Source: Oxalobacteraceae bacterium
GTDB lineage: Bacteria; Pseudomonadota; Gammaproteobacteria; Burkholderiales; Burkholderiaceae_D
Direction: 5' to 3'
Assembly (NCBI GenBank): GCA_030698225.1
Contig: JAUYNR010000106.1
Location: 1-64,000 of the forward strand
Length of the DNA stretch: 64,000 bases
Both the position numbers and the translations under genes were made by a program. The notes beneath the pieces were generated by a model. The model was not told the DNA's origin, searched no databases, and saw nothing but the letters and a program-made list of their open reading frames with translations. Numbering within the stretch: position 1 is the first letter of the stretch; every line of letters starts with the position of its first letter. This document shows positions 7,458 to 16,067 of the stretch, in pieces.

Positions 7458-8603
7458 CTAGTCCTCAAAATACCAATGTCCGTCATTCACCCATTGTGTC
7501 AGCGCGCGCACAAACTGCGGTTGATGCAACCAGGCGCGCAGCAAAGCATGATCGAGGCATTCGTTATCGCACAGTGCCAGTACCGCACCGTGACAGGCGG
7601 GGCCGAGATCAAAGCGTTCGCCGGCAACATGGCAAACTCCTTGCGCCACCGTTTGATCCAGATAAAAGCAGCGCAAGCCGCCGGTACGGATCAGTGCTTG
7701 ACGCTGCAATTTGGCCAGTACTTCGCTGTCTTCGAACGGCTCATCCAACGCCTGCAAATCCAGCTGGCATTTGGAGCGGGACAGAAAACTACCGGCAAAA
7801 TCGGCGACCAGGCCGTCATCGTCGAGAATCGCTTGCAGTTGCGCCTTGATGCGGGCGAAATCGCTGGCGTTGATCTGCCCCTGATTGCGATGCAGCGGCC
7901 GCCCGGGATCGCTGATCAGTGCATTGCCCAGTTCCTTGTCGATCAGATAATCGGCCAGGCCGCTCAGCATGTCGCTGCCGGACTTGCTTCTGAAGCCGAC
8001 CGAGAAGCTCATCGAGTGTTCCAGCGAGACGCCGTCATGCGGGAAGCCGGGCGGAATGTACAAGATATCGCCGGGCAGCAATTCGACATCGATGATGGCT
8101 TCAAAAGGATCGGTGTGCCACAGTGCGGCATGGGCGGCGAACTGGCGGTGATTGCCCAAGTCGCCCACGCGCCAGCGGCGACGCCCGGACCCCTGGCAAA
8201 TGAATACGTCATACAAGTCGATATGCGGCCCGACCCCGCCGCCGGGCGTGGCGTAACTGATCATCACATCGTCAAGCCGCCATTTCGGAATGAACGCAAA
8301 CGGCGCCACCAGCTGCGCGACTGCAGGCGACCAGTGATCCACCGCCTGCACGATCAAGGTCCAATCCTGCTCGCCCAGATGTTCATACGATGCGAACGGC
8401 CCGACCTCAGCCTGCCATTGGCCGTCCTTTTTGTATACCAGACGCGACTCAACCTCTGCCTCGCAAGCCAAACCTGCCAGTTCATCAGGGCTGATCAAAT
8501 CGACAAAGTGTTCGAATCCCTGACGGATCACGACTGGCTTTTGTTGCCAGTAATGTTCAAGAAAGTGTTCAAGGGAGAAATCAGCGAGTTTCAGCGTCAA
8601 CAT
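7458..8603 (-). CDS. roxA: JmjC-type 2-oxoglutarate/Fe(II) ribosomal oxygenase (RoxA/YcfD-like)
   Basis: About 381 residues. The cupin/JmjC core shows the HxD iron motif in GGGVGPHIDLYDVF and the distal histidine in IPPGFPHDG. The N-terminal WQQKPVVIRQGF and the winged C-terminal region are as in E. coli YcfD, which hydroxylates an arginine of ribosomal protein L16. I placed the start at the ATG at 8603; an upstream extension in frame looks non-conserved. No operon partners. The substrate is inferred from the family. Confidence 0.85.
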   Translation of the reverse strand: MLTLKLADFSLEHFLEHYWQQKPVVIRQGFEHFVDLISPDELAGLACEAEVESRLVYKKDGQWQAEVGPFASYEHLGEQDWTLIVQAVDHWSPAVAQLVAPFAFIPKWRLDDVMISYATPGGGVGPHIDLYDVFICQGSGRRRWRVGDLGNHRQFAAHAALWHTDPFEAIIDVELLPGDILYIPPGFPHDGVSLEHSMSFSVGFRSKSGSDMLSGLADYLIDKELGNALISDPGRPLHRNQGQINASDFARIKAQLQAILDDDGLVADFAGSFLSRSKCQLDLQALDEPFEDSEVLAKLQRQALIRTGGLRCFYLDQTVAQGVCHVAGERFDLGPACHGAVLALCDNECLDHALLRAWLHQPQFVRALTQWVNDGHWYFED

Positions 8604-8753
8604 GGCAGCAAGGTAAAAAAAGGAAGTCCACCTTGTAACACTGCTGCACAAATCTTGATACAAGCCAGATCAAGAAATGAAAAATATCTTGTCAGAATTC
8701 TGCCGGTGAGCGCATTGCGCCGCACCTTATCTGTTGTTGATGAAAACACCTGA

Positions 8754-8780
8754 AGTTATCCACATTTTCTGTGGATAACT
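8754..8780. promoter_or_regulatory. Palindrome of two perfect DnaA boxes
   Basis: Two consensus 9-mers, TTATCCACA (8756–8764) and its complement TGTGGATAA (8770–8778), face each other across 5 bp, with arms that extend to 11 bp (AGTTATCCACA). They lie in the 428-bp gap between the oxygenase gene and the cupin gene at 9032. The rest of that gap holds a terminator (8933–8968) but no gene I can support. No dnaA, dnaN or rpmH is nearby, so this is not an obvious oriC. Confidence 0.7.
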
Positions 8781-8932
8781 CTGTGTGCAAGAAGGTGTGA
8801 AAATTGCCAAGCCATTGATGCCAAAGAATTTTATGGCTATGCAGGATTGGTGTGCATGGACTTGCCATCAGCTTTGTAGGACGGTGGAATGGACTCATCA
8901 CCCTGTGAAGTGCGGCTTACGGCCTTAAATTG

Positions 8933-8968
8933 AAAAAAGGCCGCGACCAGTAAGAAGTTAGCGGCCTT
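8933..8968 (-). terminator. Rho-independent terminator of the cupin gene
   Basis: On the minus strand AAGGCCGC and GCGGCCTT form an 8-bp stem with a 16-nt loop, followed by a run of U residues. It lies about 65 nt past the stop of the cupin gene at 9032. Confidence 0.75.
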
Positions 8969-9031
8969 GTCGTGTAGATTGGCTGATCCGGGAAATGACT
9001 AGTCTGTGACGAATTTGACGTCGTTGTTGAA

Positions 9032-9418
9032 TCAGCCTTTCATTTTTTCAATCATGTGGTTAATAACCGCAGTGTGTTCATGTTGCGGGCTGAACAGAAT
9101 AACTTCGGCGTTTTCTTCGACCTTGACCGTGTGTCCGGGCGGCCAGTAAAACAAGTCACTGGAACTGGTCACCTCTTGCGTGCCATCCGCATAAGTCGTG
9201 GTGAGCTTTCCTCCCAATACATAACCCCAGTGGGGCGCTTGGCACAGGTCCCCTTCTAACCCTTGCAGAAGGGGTGATATATCCATTCCCGCAGGGAGAG
9301 AAAAATATTCGCCGCTTATCTTGCCGTAACCGGTTGCATCTCCAAAATCAATTTGCTGGCGCGCTGCGACACCAGGCGCGGCAATTTTGACCGGTATATC
9401 TTCTTTTGCGATATGCAT
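9032..9418 (-). CDS. Cupin-like small protein
   Basis: About 128 residues. The middle holds a cupin-like run: APHWGYVLGGKLTTTYADG followed by DLFYWPPGHTVKVEENAEVILFSP, which gives barrel strands and one or two histidines. I chose the ATG at 9418 because AAGGAGG lies directly upstream. There is no signal peptide, so it is probably cytoplasmic. It has its own terminator and no neighbours in the same unit. The substrate is unknown. Confidence 0.75.
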   Translation of the reverse strand: MHIAKEDIPVKIAAPGVAARQQIDFGDATGYGKISGEYFSLPAGMDISPLLQGLEGDLCQAPHWGYVLGGKLTTTYADGTQEVTSSSDLFYWPPGHTVKVEENAEVILFSPQHEHTAVINHMIEKMKG

Positions 9419-9585
9419 TGATTCTTCCTCCTTCATAACAGTTTTACCCAGGTTTCTTAGGATAAGAAAAGCCTTGAAGCCTGGAACGTAAAAAGTAAAA
9501 ACTTGGATTCTGATCTCTTTTTCTTGATAAAAGCACATCCCTGTTTTTTATACTAGAGCACAGGGATATTTGATTCAAGACCAAT

Positions 9586-9710
9586 TTATGATTTAACCGG
9601 ATGCCATAGCGCAGCCAGCAACGGCGCGCTGGCATCGGCGATACGGTCCAGGCTGTATTCGCGCAATTGCCCCAGGTCGAGGGTATTGTCGGTATCCGGA
9701 CCAGCGCAAA
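9586..9710 (-). pseudogene. Relic of a second cobQ 3' end
   Basis: Read on the minus strand this stretch encodes TDNTLDLGQLREYSLDRIAD and continues through ASAPLLAA to a stop. About 25 of 28 residues from TDN to LLAA equal the C-terminus of the intact cobQ at 10314, and both end in AAATCATAA. At DNA level I count about 74 of 89 positions equal, with most changes at third codon positions. Nothing of the upstream part of cobQ is present, so only the tail of an older or foreign cobQ survives. Confidence 0.85.
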
Positions 9711-9720
9711 AATGGCCCGG

Positions 9721-10044
9721 CTAAAGCGGGCCTGACAACGATTTGAAACCAAGTATCAGCGCCCCGATTACTGCATTGATGGACATGCTGAGCGCCATCG
9801 GGACAAAAAAGAATGCAGACAATATGGGTGCCAGCAGGAGTATTTCGCATAAGGCGCCAATTCCATACAGCATGCAACTCATGAAAATCCATCGCCTCAG
9901 GTAAGTAGTCAGCCATCTGGCTTGATACTGATTGTGCCGCCATGCAACGGAACGCTCGAATACATTGCCTTTGCTGACGTCCTTGAACAGCCAGCCAAAG
10001 AAAAAATAGCGGTACAGCAAGATTTTGAAGGGAAAATCAGCCAT
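9721..10044 (-). CDS. Small membrane protein of unknown function
   Basis: A 107-residue protein with two hydrophobic segments (roughly residues 53–72 and 75–100) and an aromatic, basic N-terminal part (FKILLYRYFFFGWLFKDV). I do not recognise a family. Codons are AT-richer than in the cob genes beside it. It lies between the intact cobQ and the cobQ relic, with a dispersed repeat on its upstream side, which suggests that it came in with the rearrangement. The ATG at 10044 has only a weak ribosome binding site. Confidence 0.5.
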   Translation of the reverse strand: MADFPFKILLYRYFFFGWLFKDVSKGNVFERSVAWRHNQYQARWLTTYLRRWIFMSCMLYGIGALCEILLLAPILSAFFFVPMALSMSINAVIGALILGFKSLSGPL

Positions 10045-10230
10045 GGCAAATCAATCGAGATAATGATGGATAGCGGCATGAAAAAATGAGAATCCACGCC
10101 TGGATGTCTATCATTCAACTATAGTTTGCTGTTCGGTTCTTGCAAGCTGCGTTGCCGGATCAAGGCCGCGGTTCGCATAACGTCAGGGGGCAGAATATGG
10201 CGCAATGCGCTGCGCTTATTGACGCCTTAC

Positions 10231-10280
10231 TAATTATATACACGGACATGTATTTTTAAATCAGCAATAATTATCTGCGC
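10231..10280 (-). repeat. Dispersed AT-rich repeat, copy B
   Basis: On the minus strand it reads GCGCAGATAATTATTGC, then TTTAAAAATACATG, then the end of the ATAC-N8-GTAT dyad. It shares the 14-mer CATGTATTTTTAAA (plus strand) exactly with copy E at 43701. It lies just past the end of cobQ, at the left edge of the cob cluster. Confidence 0.65.
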
Positions 10281-10313
10281 AAATTGATGTGTTATTGGAA
10301 ATACCCCACTGAT

Positions 10314-11792
10314 TTATGATTTTCCTGAGCCTGATATCGCGGCCAGCAAGGGCGCGCTGGCGTCGGCGATGCGGTCCAGGCTGTGTTCGCGCAACTGGCC
10401 CAGATCGACCACGTTGTCGGTTTCCAGGCCGGCCCAGCGCAGCAGCGCGGCGCAGGCTTTCGGGTGGTCGAACAGGCCGTGCAGGTAGCTGCCGAGAATC
10501 TGGTCGTCGTTTGAACGTGCGCCTTCCGGTCGTGCCTGCGCGCCATCTTTGATGATGAAGGCCGGGCGCGCCAAGGCTGCACCGTGCGAGATGCCCATGT
10601 GGATTTCGTAGCCTTCGACATCGGCATTGCCGTCGGCCTTTGCGTCAACGAATGCGCAATGGCCGCTGACCTGCGCCAGCCGCTTGTCCCGGGTCAGCGT
10701 GGTGTCGATGTCGAGCAGGCCCAGTGCGGGCGTGACGCCGGGCGCGCCTTCGACCCCGTGCGGGTCGGTCACGCTGTGGCCCAGCATCTGGTAGCCGCCG
10801 CAGATGCCGATCAGCTTGCCGCCGTAGCGCAGATGCTTGCTGATCGCAGCCTGCCAACCCTGCGCCTTGAGCCAGTCGAGGTCGGCGCGGGTGTTCTTGC
10901 TGCCGGGCAGGATGATCAGGTCGGCGCTCGGGATCGCGTGGCCGGGGCCGACGAAGATCAGGTCGACGTCGGGATGGGCGCGCAGCGCGTCGAAATCGGT
11001 ATGGTTGGAGATGCGCGGGAACACCGGCACCGCGATGCGGAATTTTCCGTCGCCGCTCTGGCCCGGCTGGATCGCGTCTTCGGCGTCCAGATGCAGGCCG
11101 TGCAGGTAGGGCAGGACCGCCAGCACCGGCTTGCCGGTCTGCCGCTCCAGCCAGGCCAGGCCGGGTTCGAGCAGGCTGATGTCGCCGCGAAAACGGTTGA
11201 TCACGAAGCCGATGATGCGCGCGCGCTCGCTGTCGGACAGGCAGGCCAGCGTGCCGACGAAATGCGCGAACACGCCGCCGCGGTCGATGTCGGCCACCAG
11301 GATTACCGGGCAGTCGACCGCTTCAGCGAAGCCCATGTTGGCGATATCGCGCTCGCGCAGATTGATCTCGGCCGGGCTGCCCGCGCCTTCGACCATCACC
11401 ACCTGGTACTTGGCCAGCAGCCGCTGGTGCGACTCCAGCACCGCGGCCATCGCGATGGTCTTGTACTGGTGGTAATCGCGCGCGTTCATGTCGGCGCGCA
11501 CCCGGCCGTGGATGATGACCTGGGCGCCGGTATCGCTCGACGGTTTCAGCAGCACCGGATTCATGTCGGTGTGCGGCTCCAGCCCGGCGGCGCGCGCCTG
11601 CAGGGCCTGGGCGCGGCCGATCTCGCCGCCGTCGGAGGTCACTGCGCTGTTCAAGGCCATGTTCTGCGGCTTGAACGGCACCACCCGCACCCCTGCGCGC
11701 GCCAGCAGCCGGCACAGCGCGGCGACCACGGTGGATTTGCCGGCGTCGGAGGTGGTGCCCTGCACCATTAATGTTCGGTAGGGGAAGTTCAT
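10314..11792 (-). CDS. cobQ: Cobyric acid synthase
   Basis: A 492-residue enzyme that uses glutamine and ATP to amidate adenosylcobyrinic a,c-diamide at b, d, e and g. The N-terminal dethiobiotin-synthetase-like domain has the P-loop-like TTSDAGKST near residue 14. The C-terminal class I glutaminase domain has its nucleophile cysteine in [10 protein letters not shown] and the final histidine in SYLHGLFDH. The length is normal for CobQ/CbiP. It is the last gene of the minus-strand cob operon, 2 bp after btuF, and a relic of another cobQ tail lies beyond it. Confidence 0.95.
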   Translation of the reverse strand: MNFPYRTLMVQGTTSDAGKSTVVAALCRLLARAGVRVVPFKPQNMALNSAVTSDGGEIGRAQALQARAAGLEPHTDMNPVLLKPSSDTGAQVIIHGRVRADMNARDYHQYKTIAMAAVLESHQRLLAKYQVVMVEGAGSPAEINLRERDIANMGFAEAVDCPVILVADIDRGGVFAHFVGTLACLSDSERARIIGFVINRFRGDISLLEPGLAWLERQTGKPVLAVLPYLHGLHLDAEDAIQPGQSGDGKFRIAVPVFPRISNHTDFDALRAHPDVDLIFVGPGHAIPSADLIILPGSKNTRADLDWLKAQGWQAAISKHLRYGGKLIGICGGYQMLGHSVTDPHGVEGAPGVTPALGLLDIDTTLTRDKRLAQVSGHCAFVDAKADGNADVEGYEIHMGISHGAALARPAFIIKDGAQARPEGARSNDDQILGSYLHGLFDHPKACAALLRWAGLETDNVVDLGQLREHSLDRIADASAPLLAAISGSGKS

Positions 11793-11794
11793 GC

Positions 11795-12691
11795 TTATTT
11801 ATTCTTTCGGTGTTGGCGCGCCAGTTCGAGCTTTTCGCACAGCGCGGCCGCGCCGTCTATCATGCGCGGGCCGGAGCGGCTGAGCAGGTCGCCGTCGAGC
11901 GAGAACAGGTTGCCGTGGCGCACCGCGGTCATCGTGCTGTACGGCTTCCACAAATTCACGCCGCCGCTGCTCTGGTTGCGCTGGTCGCCGCTGAGAATCG
12001 CTTCCGGATCCTGCTGCAGCACCGCTTCGATGCTGACGTTCGGTGCGGTCACCGTCATGTTGGCGAAGACGTTCTCGCCGCCGCACAGTCGCAGCGCGTC
12101 GCTGACGATGTGCTGGCCGTTGAGCGTGTACAGCGGCTTGTCCCACACCTGATAAAAGGTGCGCACCGGCGGCCGGTTTTGATACTGGGCCTTCAGTTTC
12201 GCCAGCTTGCGGCGCAGCCCGGATGCCGCGGCCTGCGCGGTCTGGTCGCTGCCCAGCAGCCGGCCGATGCGCTGGACGTTGTCGGCGATGTCGTCGAGCT
12301 GGCGCGGCTCGCTGTAGAACAGCGGGATGCCGAGCTGGCGCAACTGCTCGGTCTGGCGCTCCGCGTTGCCGTGCAGCCAGACCACGATCAGGTCGGGCTT
12401 CAGCGCGATCACGCGCTCGATGTCGATCTGGCGGTTGTCGCCGACTAGCGGAATGCTTTTCGCCGCAGGCGGGTAGTCGCTGTAGCTGACGGTGCCGACG
12501 ATGCGCGCGCCGCCGCCGGCCGCGAACACCAGTTCGGTCACGTGCGGCGCCAGCGTCACCACCCGCTGCGCCGGCCTTGGCAGCGTCACCGCCTGGCCGG
12601 AATCGTCCTGCACAGTAATCGCCGCGATTGCCTGAGCGGCACTCACACTCAGGCAGAGTGCGAATGCTGCCAATAAGCTTCGTTGATTCAT
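11795..12691 (-). CDS. btuF: Periplasmic cobalamin-binding protein
   Basis: A 298-residue class III solute-binding protein that delivers corrinoid to the BtuCD transporter. It has a signal peptide (about 23 residues) and then a mature start of [25 protein letters not shown], typical of BtuF. The helical linker between lobes is visible around [19 protein letters not shown] precedes the ATG at 12691, which overlaps the cobD stop by 4 nt. The gene is separated from btuCD by cobD, cbiB and cobU, so transport and assembly genes are interleaved. Confidence 0.92.
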   Translation of the reverse strand: MNQRSLLAAFALCLSVSAAQAIAAITVQDDSGQAVTLPRPAQRVVTLAPHVTELVFAAGGGARIVGTVSYSDYPPAAKSIPLVGDNRQIDIERVIALKPDLIVVWLHGNAERQTEQLRQLGIPLFYSEPRQLDDIADNVQRIGRLLGSDQTAQAAASGLRRKLAKLKAQYQNRPPVRTFYQVWDKPLYTLNGQHIVSDALRLCGGENVFANMTVTAPNVSIEAVLQQDPEAILSGDQRNQSSGGVNLWKPYSTMTAVRHGNLFSLDGDLLSRSGPRMIDGAAALCEKLELARQHRKNK

Positions 12692-13704
12692 TGTTGCTCC
12701 CTGCGCCAGTCGGCCAATGCTGCTTCCAGGCGCTGCCAGCCGGCTTGGTCCGGCGGCAGGCCGAGCCGTATCCCGTGTGATGCCTGTGTGAACAGCCGGA
12801 CCCAGATCCCGCGCTGCGCCATGTGCCGCCAGAATTCTGTAGCTTGAGGTTGCGGCCACCACTGGTACAGATTGCTGCCGCTGCTGGCGATGCCGTGGCT
12901 TGCCAGCAATTGCCGCAGGCGCGCACCGGCCGCCCGCAAGTCTGCCCGCATCGCACTCTGCCAGTCGCGGTCGTCCAGCGCGGCGCGGCCGATCTGCTGC
13001 GCCGGGCCGCTGACCGCCCACGGGCCGAGCAGGTCGGCCAGCGCAGTCAGGATTGGCTGCTGCGCGGCGACGAAGCCCAGCCGCAGGCCGGCCAGCCCGA
13101 AGAATTTGCCGACCGAGCGCAGCACGATCAGGCCGGGCCGCTCGCTCCACCGCGCGACGCTGTTGTGCGGCGTCATGTCGCCGAACGCTTCATCGACCAC
13201 CAGCCAGCCGCCGCGCGCCGCCAGCCGCTCGGCCCAGTCCAGCAGGCGCTCCGCTGCGACGGTGGCGCCGGTCGGATTGTTCGGATTGCAGACCACCAGC
13301 ACGTCGCACGCATCCACCTCGCCTTCGACCGCAGCATCCAGTTCTGCGTAAGGCACTTGCCGCATTTGATGGCCGTGCTGCGCCCAGTGGTGCGCATGTT
13401 CCGCATACGACGGCGCGGCCACCGTCACTCTCGACGGCCGGTTCGACAAGGCGCGCAAGCGCGGCAGCGCCTGGATCGCGGCCTGCGTGCCGGCCACCGG
13501 CAGCATCCGCGGCGCGTTGTAATACGCGCAGGCGGCCAATGCCAGCGCCGGATCGTTTTCCGGCAAGCGGTGCCAGACATCGACCGCCAGCGCCGGCACC
13601 GGATACGGTTGCGGATTGATGCCGGTCGACAGATCGAGCCAGTCCGGCAAAGGCCGGCCGAAGCGCAGCGCAGCGTCGCGCAGATTGCCGCCGTGTTCAA
13701 GCAT
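12688..13704 (-). CDS. cobD: Threonine-phosphate decarboxylase (CobD/CobC family)
   Basis: A 338-residue fold-type I PLP enzyme. It makes (R)-1-amino-2-propanol phosphate, the linker joined to cobyric acid by CbiB. Seen: the N-terminal HGGNL and the STGINPQPYP segment of the family, NPNNPTG, DEAFGDMTP, and the PLP lysine in RSVGKFFGLAGLRLG. In Pseudomonas naming it is CobC. Its stop overlaps the btuF start (ATGA). About 100 bp separates it from cbiB, a gap mostly filled by a dispersed repeat. Confidence 0.93.
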   Translation of the reverse strand: MLEHGGNLRDAALRFGRPLPDWLDLSTGINPQPYPVPALAVDVWHRLPENDPALALAACAYYNAPRMLPVAGTQAAIQALPRLRALSNRPSRVTVAAPSYAEHAHHWAQHGHQMRQVPYAELDAAVEGEVDACDVLVVCNPNNPTGATVAAERLLDWAERLAARGGWLVVDEAFGDMTPHNSVARWSERPGLIVLRSVGKFFGLAGLRLGFVAAQQPILTALADLLGPWAVSGPAQQIGRAALDDRDWQSAMRADLRAAGARLRQLLASHGIASSGSNLYQWWPQPQATEFWRHMAQRGIWVRLFTQASHGIRLGLPPDQAGWQRLEAALADWRREQQ

Positions 13705-13760
13705 GAAGCGTCACCTTAATCAAAGAATTTAAATGGGGTATATCGATAAAACATGGTGTT

Positions 13761-13807
13761 TCCGCACATATTCATTGGGCTATGAAAAATACATACAACA
13801 GTATATT
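13761..13807 (+). repeat. Dispersed AT-rich repeat, copy C (inside the cob operon)
   Basis: CCGCACATATTCATTG, then AAAAATACATACAACAGTAT. This matches copy D at 35655 in order and spacing and carries the ATAC-N8-GTAT dyad. It fills the only large gap between cbiB and cobD, so transcripts of the operon would include it. Confidence 0.65.
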
Positions 13808-14746
13808 TCAGAGCCGGAGCAGCCCGGCCAGCCCCAGGACAGCCACCCACAGCACCGCGGTAGCCGCCACCAGCCGCCAGGCGCGGCCGATGTCGGCCGC
13901 TGCTGCAGCATGCCCGAGACCCAGCGGCGGGCGTTGTTCAAGCTCGCCGTCGTATGTCGCGGCGCCGCCCAGCGCCAGCCCCAGCGCGCCGGCGCCGCTG
14001 GCCATCACCGGCCCGGCATTGGGGCTGGACCAGTCTGGCGCCTGCGTGCGCCAGCAATGCCAGGCGCGGCGCTTGTCGGCCATCGTCGCGGCCAGCAGCA
14101 CGTAGGACAACGCGGTCAGCCGTGCCGGAATCCAGTTCAGCACGTCATCGAAGCGCGCGGCAAAACAGCCGAACGCCAGGAAGCGCGAGCTGCGGTAACC
14201 CCACATCGCATCCAGCGTATTGGCCAGCCGGAACAGCAGCGCGCCCGGCCCGCCCGCGACCACGAACCAGAACAGCGTGCCGAATACCGCGTCGTTGCCG
14301 TTTTCCAGCAGCGATTCGGCCGCGGCCTTGGACAGATCGGCCTCCTGCGCGGCCTGCGTGTCGCGGCTGACGATGTACGACGTCAGCTGGCGCGCCTGCG
14401 CCAGATCGCCGCGCAGCAGCGCCTGCGCAATCGGCATCGTGTGTTCGCGCAGGCTGCGCAGGCCGACGCAGAAATACAACAGCAGCGCATGCAGCGCCAG
14501 CCCCGTATTGCCGATGCCGGTCAGCCAGAGCGCCAGCAGCGTGAAAGGCAGCACCGCCAGCCCCCACGCCAGCACGCCGCGCCAGAAGCGGGTCGCGCCA
14601 CAATTCAGACGGCGTTCGATCGCATTCGCCCAGTTTCCGAAACCCACCAGCGGATGCCAGCGCCGGGTCTCGCCCAGCAGCGCATCGAGCGCCATGCCGG
14701 CCAGCGCCAGCAGCGCGACCATCGGCAGGCTCAAGCCGGTCAGCAC
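13808..14746 (-). CDS. cbiB: Adenosylcobinamide-phosphate synthase
   Basis: A 312-residue integral membrane enzyme that joins cobyric acid to aminopropanol (phosphate). Seen: the early DALLGETRRWHPLVGFGNW motif, the cytoplasmic SYIVSRDT and EADLSKAAAESLLENGNDAVFG block, and the conserved NWIPARLTALSY segment. It is the CobD of Pseudomonas naming. The gene overlaps cobU by 7 nt, and cobD follows after a repeat-filled gap. Confidence 0.94.
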   Translation of the reverse strand: MLTGLSLPMVALLALAGMALDALLGETRRWHPLVGFGNWANAIERRLNCGATRFWRGVLAWGLAVLPFTLLALWLTGIGNTGLALHALLLYFCVGLRSLREHTMPIAQALLRGDLAQARQLTSYIVSRDTQAAQEADLSKAAAESLLENGNDAVFGTLFWFVVAGGPGALLFRLANTLDAMWGYRSSRFLAFGCFAARFDDVLNWIPARLTALSYVLLAATMADKRRAWHCWRTQAPDWSSPNAGPVMASGAGALGLALGGAATYDGELEQRPPLGLGHAAAAADIGRAWRLVAATAVLWVAVLGLAGLLRL

Positions 14747-15297
14747 GGGCCGCCCTTCAGCACCAGCGGCAGGCCGGCGGCGACCAGCACCGCCCGTTCG
14801 CAGCGCGCGGCGACCGCCTGATTCAGGCGTCCGGCTTCGTCTGCGAACCAGCGCGTGACCGCGCCGAACGGCACCACGCCCATGCCGACCTCGTTCGACA
14901 CCAGCACCACGTCGCCGGTCACTTGATCCAGAGCCCGCAGGAAGCGCTCGCGCTGCTCATGGAAACAGGCCGGCGGCGTGATGCGCCCGACCTCGGGGAA
15001 ATCCTGGTCTTCGGCAAACAGCAGGTTCGACAGCCACAGCGTCAGGCAATCGACCAATATCAGGCGGCCGGGCGCGCTCCATTGCAGCAACGCGTCGCCC
15101 AGCGCCAGCGGCTCTTCGACCGTGGTCCAGATGGCCGGCCGCTGCTGCCGGTGATGCGCGATGCGCAGCGCCATTTCGCCGTCGCCGGGCCGTGCGGTGG
15201 CGATGTACACCACTTCGCGCCCGGATGCGATTGCAAGGCGCTCCGCATACGCGCTCTTGCCGGAACGGGCGCCGCCCAATATCAGGGTACAAGTCAT
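14740..15297 (-). CDS. cobU: Adenosylcobinamide kinase / cobinamide-phosphate guanylyltransferase
   Basis: A 185-residue bifunctional enzyme (CobU/CobP) that phosphorylates adenosylcobinamide and then adds GMP. The P-loop GGARSGKSAYAE is at residues 8–19. The RIAHHR block around residue 46 carries the guanylylated histidine, and LILVDCLTLWLSNLL and VSNEVGMGVVP complete the family signature. Its start overlaps the btuD stop (ATGA). Confidence 0.94.
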   Translation of the reverse strand: MTCTLILGGARSGKSAYAERLAIASGREVVYIATARPGDGEMALRIAHHRQQRPAIWTTVEEPLALGDALLQWSAPGRLILVDCLTLWLSNLLFAEDQDFPEVGRITPPACFHEQRERFLRALDQVTGDVVLVSNEVGMGVVPFGAVTRWFADEAGRLNQAVAARCERAVLVAAGLPLVLKGGPC

Positions 15298-16067
15298 TCG
15301 CTTTCCTCAGCGGGGATATAGATTGTGCGCCGGCCGTGCTGCACGGTTTCGATTGGGTGCCCGAGGCAGCGGCTCAGGATCGGCGCCTGCATCACTTCGG
15401 CCACGGGCCCGGCCTGCCAGCGGCCGTCGCCCATCAGCAGCAGCGCATGGCTGGCCACGCTGTGCGCCAGATTCAGGTCGTGGCCGACCATCACCACGGT
15501 TTTTCGCTGATCAAAGCACAGCCGTGCCAGCAGGCGCATCACGCTGACCTGATGCGCAAGGTCGAGCGCATTGGCCGGCTCGTCCAGCAATAGCAACGAA
15601 GTGTCCTGCGCCAGCAGCGCGGCGATCGCGACCCGCTGCCGCTCGCCGCCGGACAGCGTGCGCACGTCGCGCGCGGCCAACTGGTCGACTTCCATCGCCT
15701 GCAGCGCGCGGTGCGCGGCCAGATGGTCGTCGCTGGCTTCCCAGTAACGATCGCCGTGGTACGGGTGGCGCGCGGTCAGCACGGTTTCGATCACGCTGTA
15801 GCCGAACGCATCGCTGCGCGCCTGCGGCAAAAAAGCCCGTTCACGCGCCAGCGCCTCCAGCGGCCAGTCGGCCAGCGGTTTGCCGCCCAGTTCGACGCTG
15901 CCGCCATCCGGCTGGCGCAAGCCGGCCAAGGTGCGCAGCAGCGTGCTTTTGCCGGCGCCGTTGCGGCCGATGATGCACCAGCATTGGCCAGGCTGGATTT
16001 GCCAATTCAGTTGATCGAGCAGCAGGCGCTGCCCGATCTGCAGTTTCAGATTAATGGTACGCATCAT
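15294..16067 (-). CDS. btuD: Corrinoid ABC transporter, ATP-binding protein
   Basis: A 257-residue ABC ATPase with Walker A GRNGAGKST (about 35–43), signature LSGGERQRVAIA, Walker B LLLLDEPANALD and the switch histidine VGHDLNLA. Located between btuC and cobU with 4-nt overlaps at both ends, so import of corrinoid is the natural role; FecE/HemV-type iron or heme transporters are the nearest alternatives but do not fit the context. Confidence 0.9.
   Translation of the reverse strand: MMRTINLKLQIGQRLLLDQLNWQIQPGQCWCIIGRNGAGKSTLLRTLAGLRQPDGGSVELGGKPLADWPLEALARERAFLPQARSDAFGYSVIETVLTARHPYHGDRYWEASDDHLAAHRALQAMEVDQLAARDVRTLSGGERQRVAIAALLAQDTSLLLLDEPANALDLAHQVSVMRLLARLCFDQRKTVVMVGHDLNLAHSVASHALLLMGDGRWQAGPVAEVMQAPILSRCLGHPIETVQHGRRTIYIPAEESE

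Noticed and set aside
8754-8780. Chromosomal origin of replication
   Set aside because: Only two boxes, no AT-rich unwinding region with further boxes, and no dnaA/dnaN/gyrB/rpmH nearby.
8692-8901. Small protein on the minus strand across the DnaA boxes
   Set aside because: No ribosome binding site, no family, and the frame runs through the palindrome; more likely non-coding.
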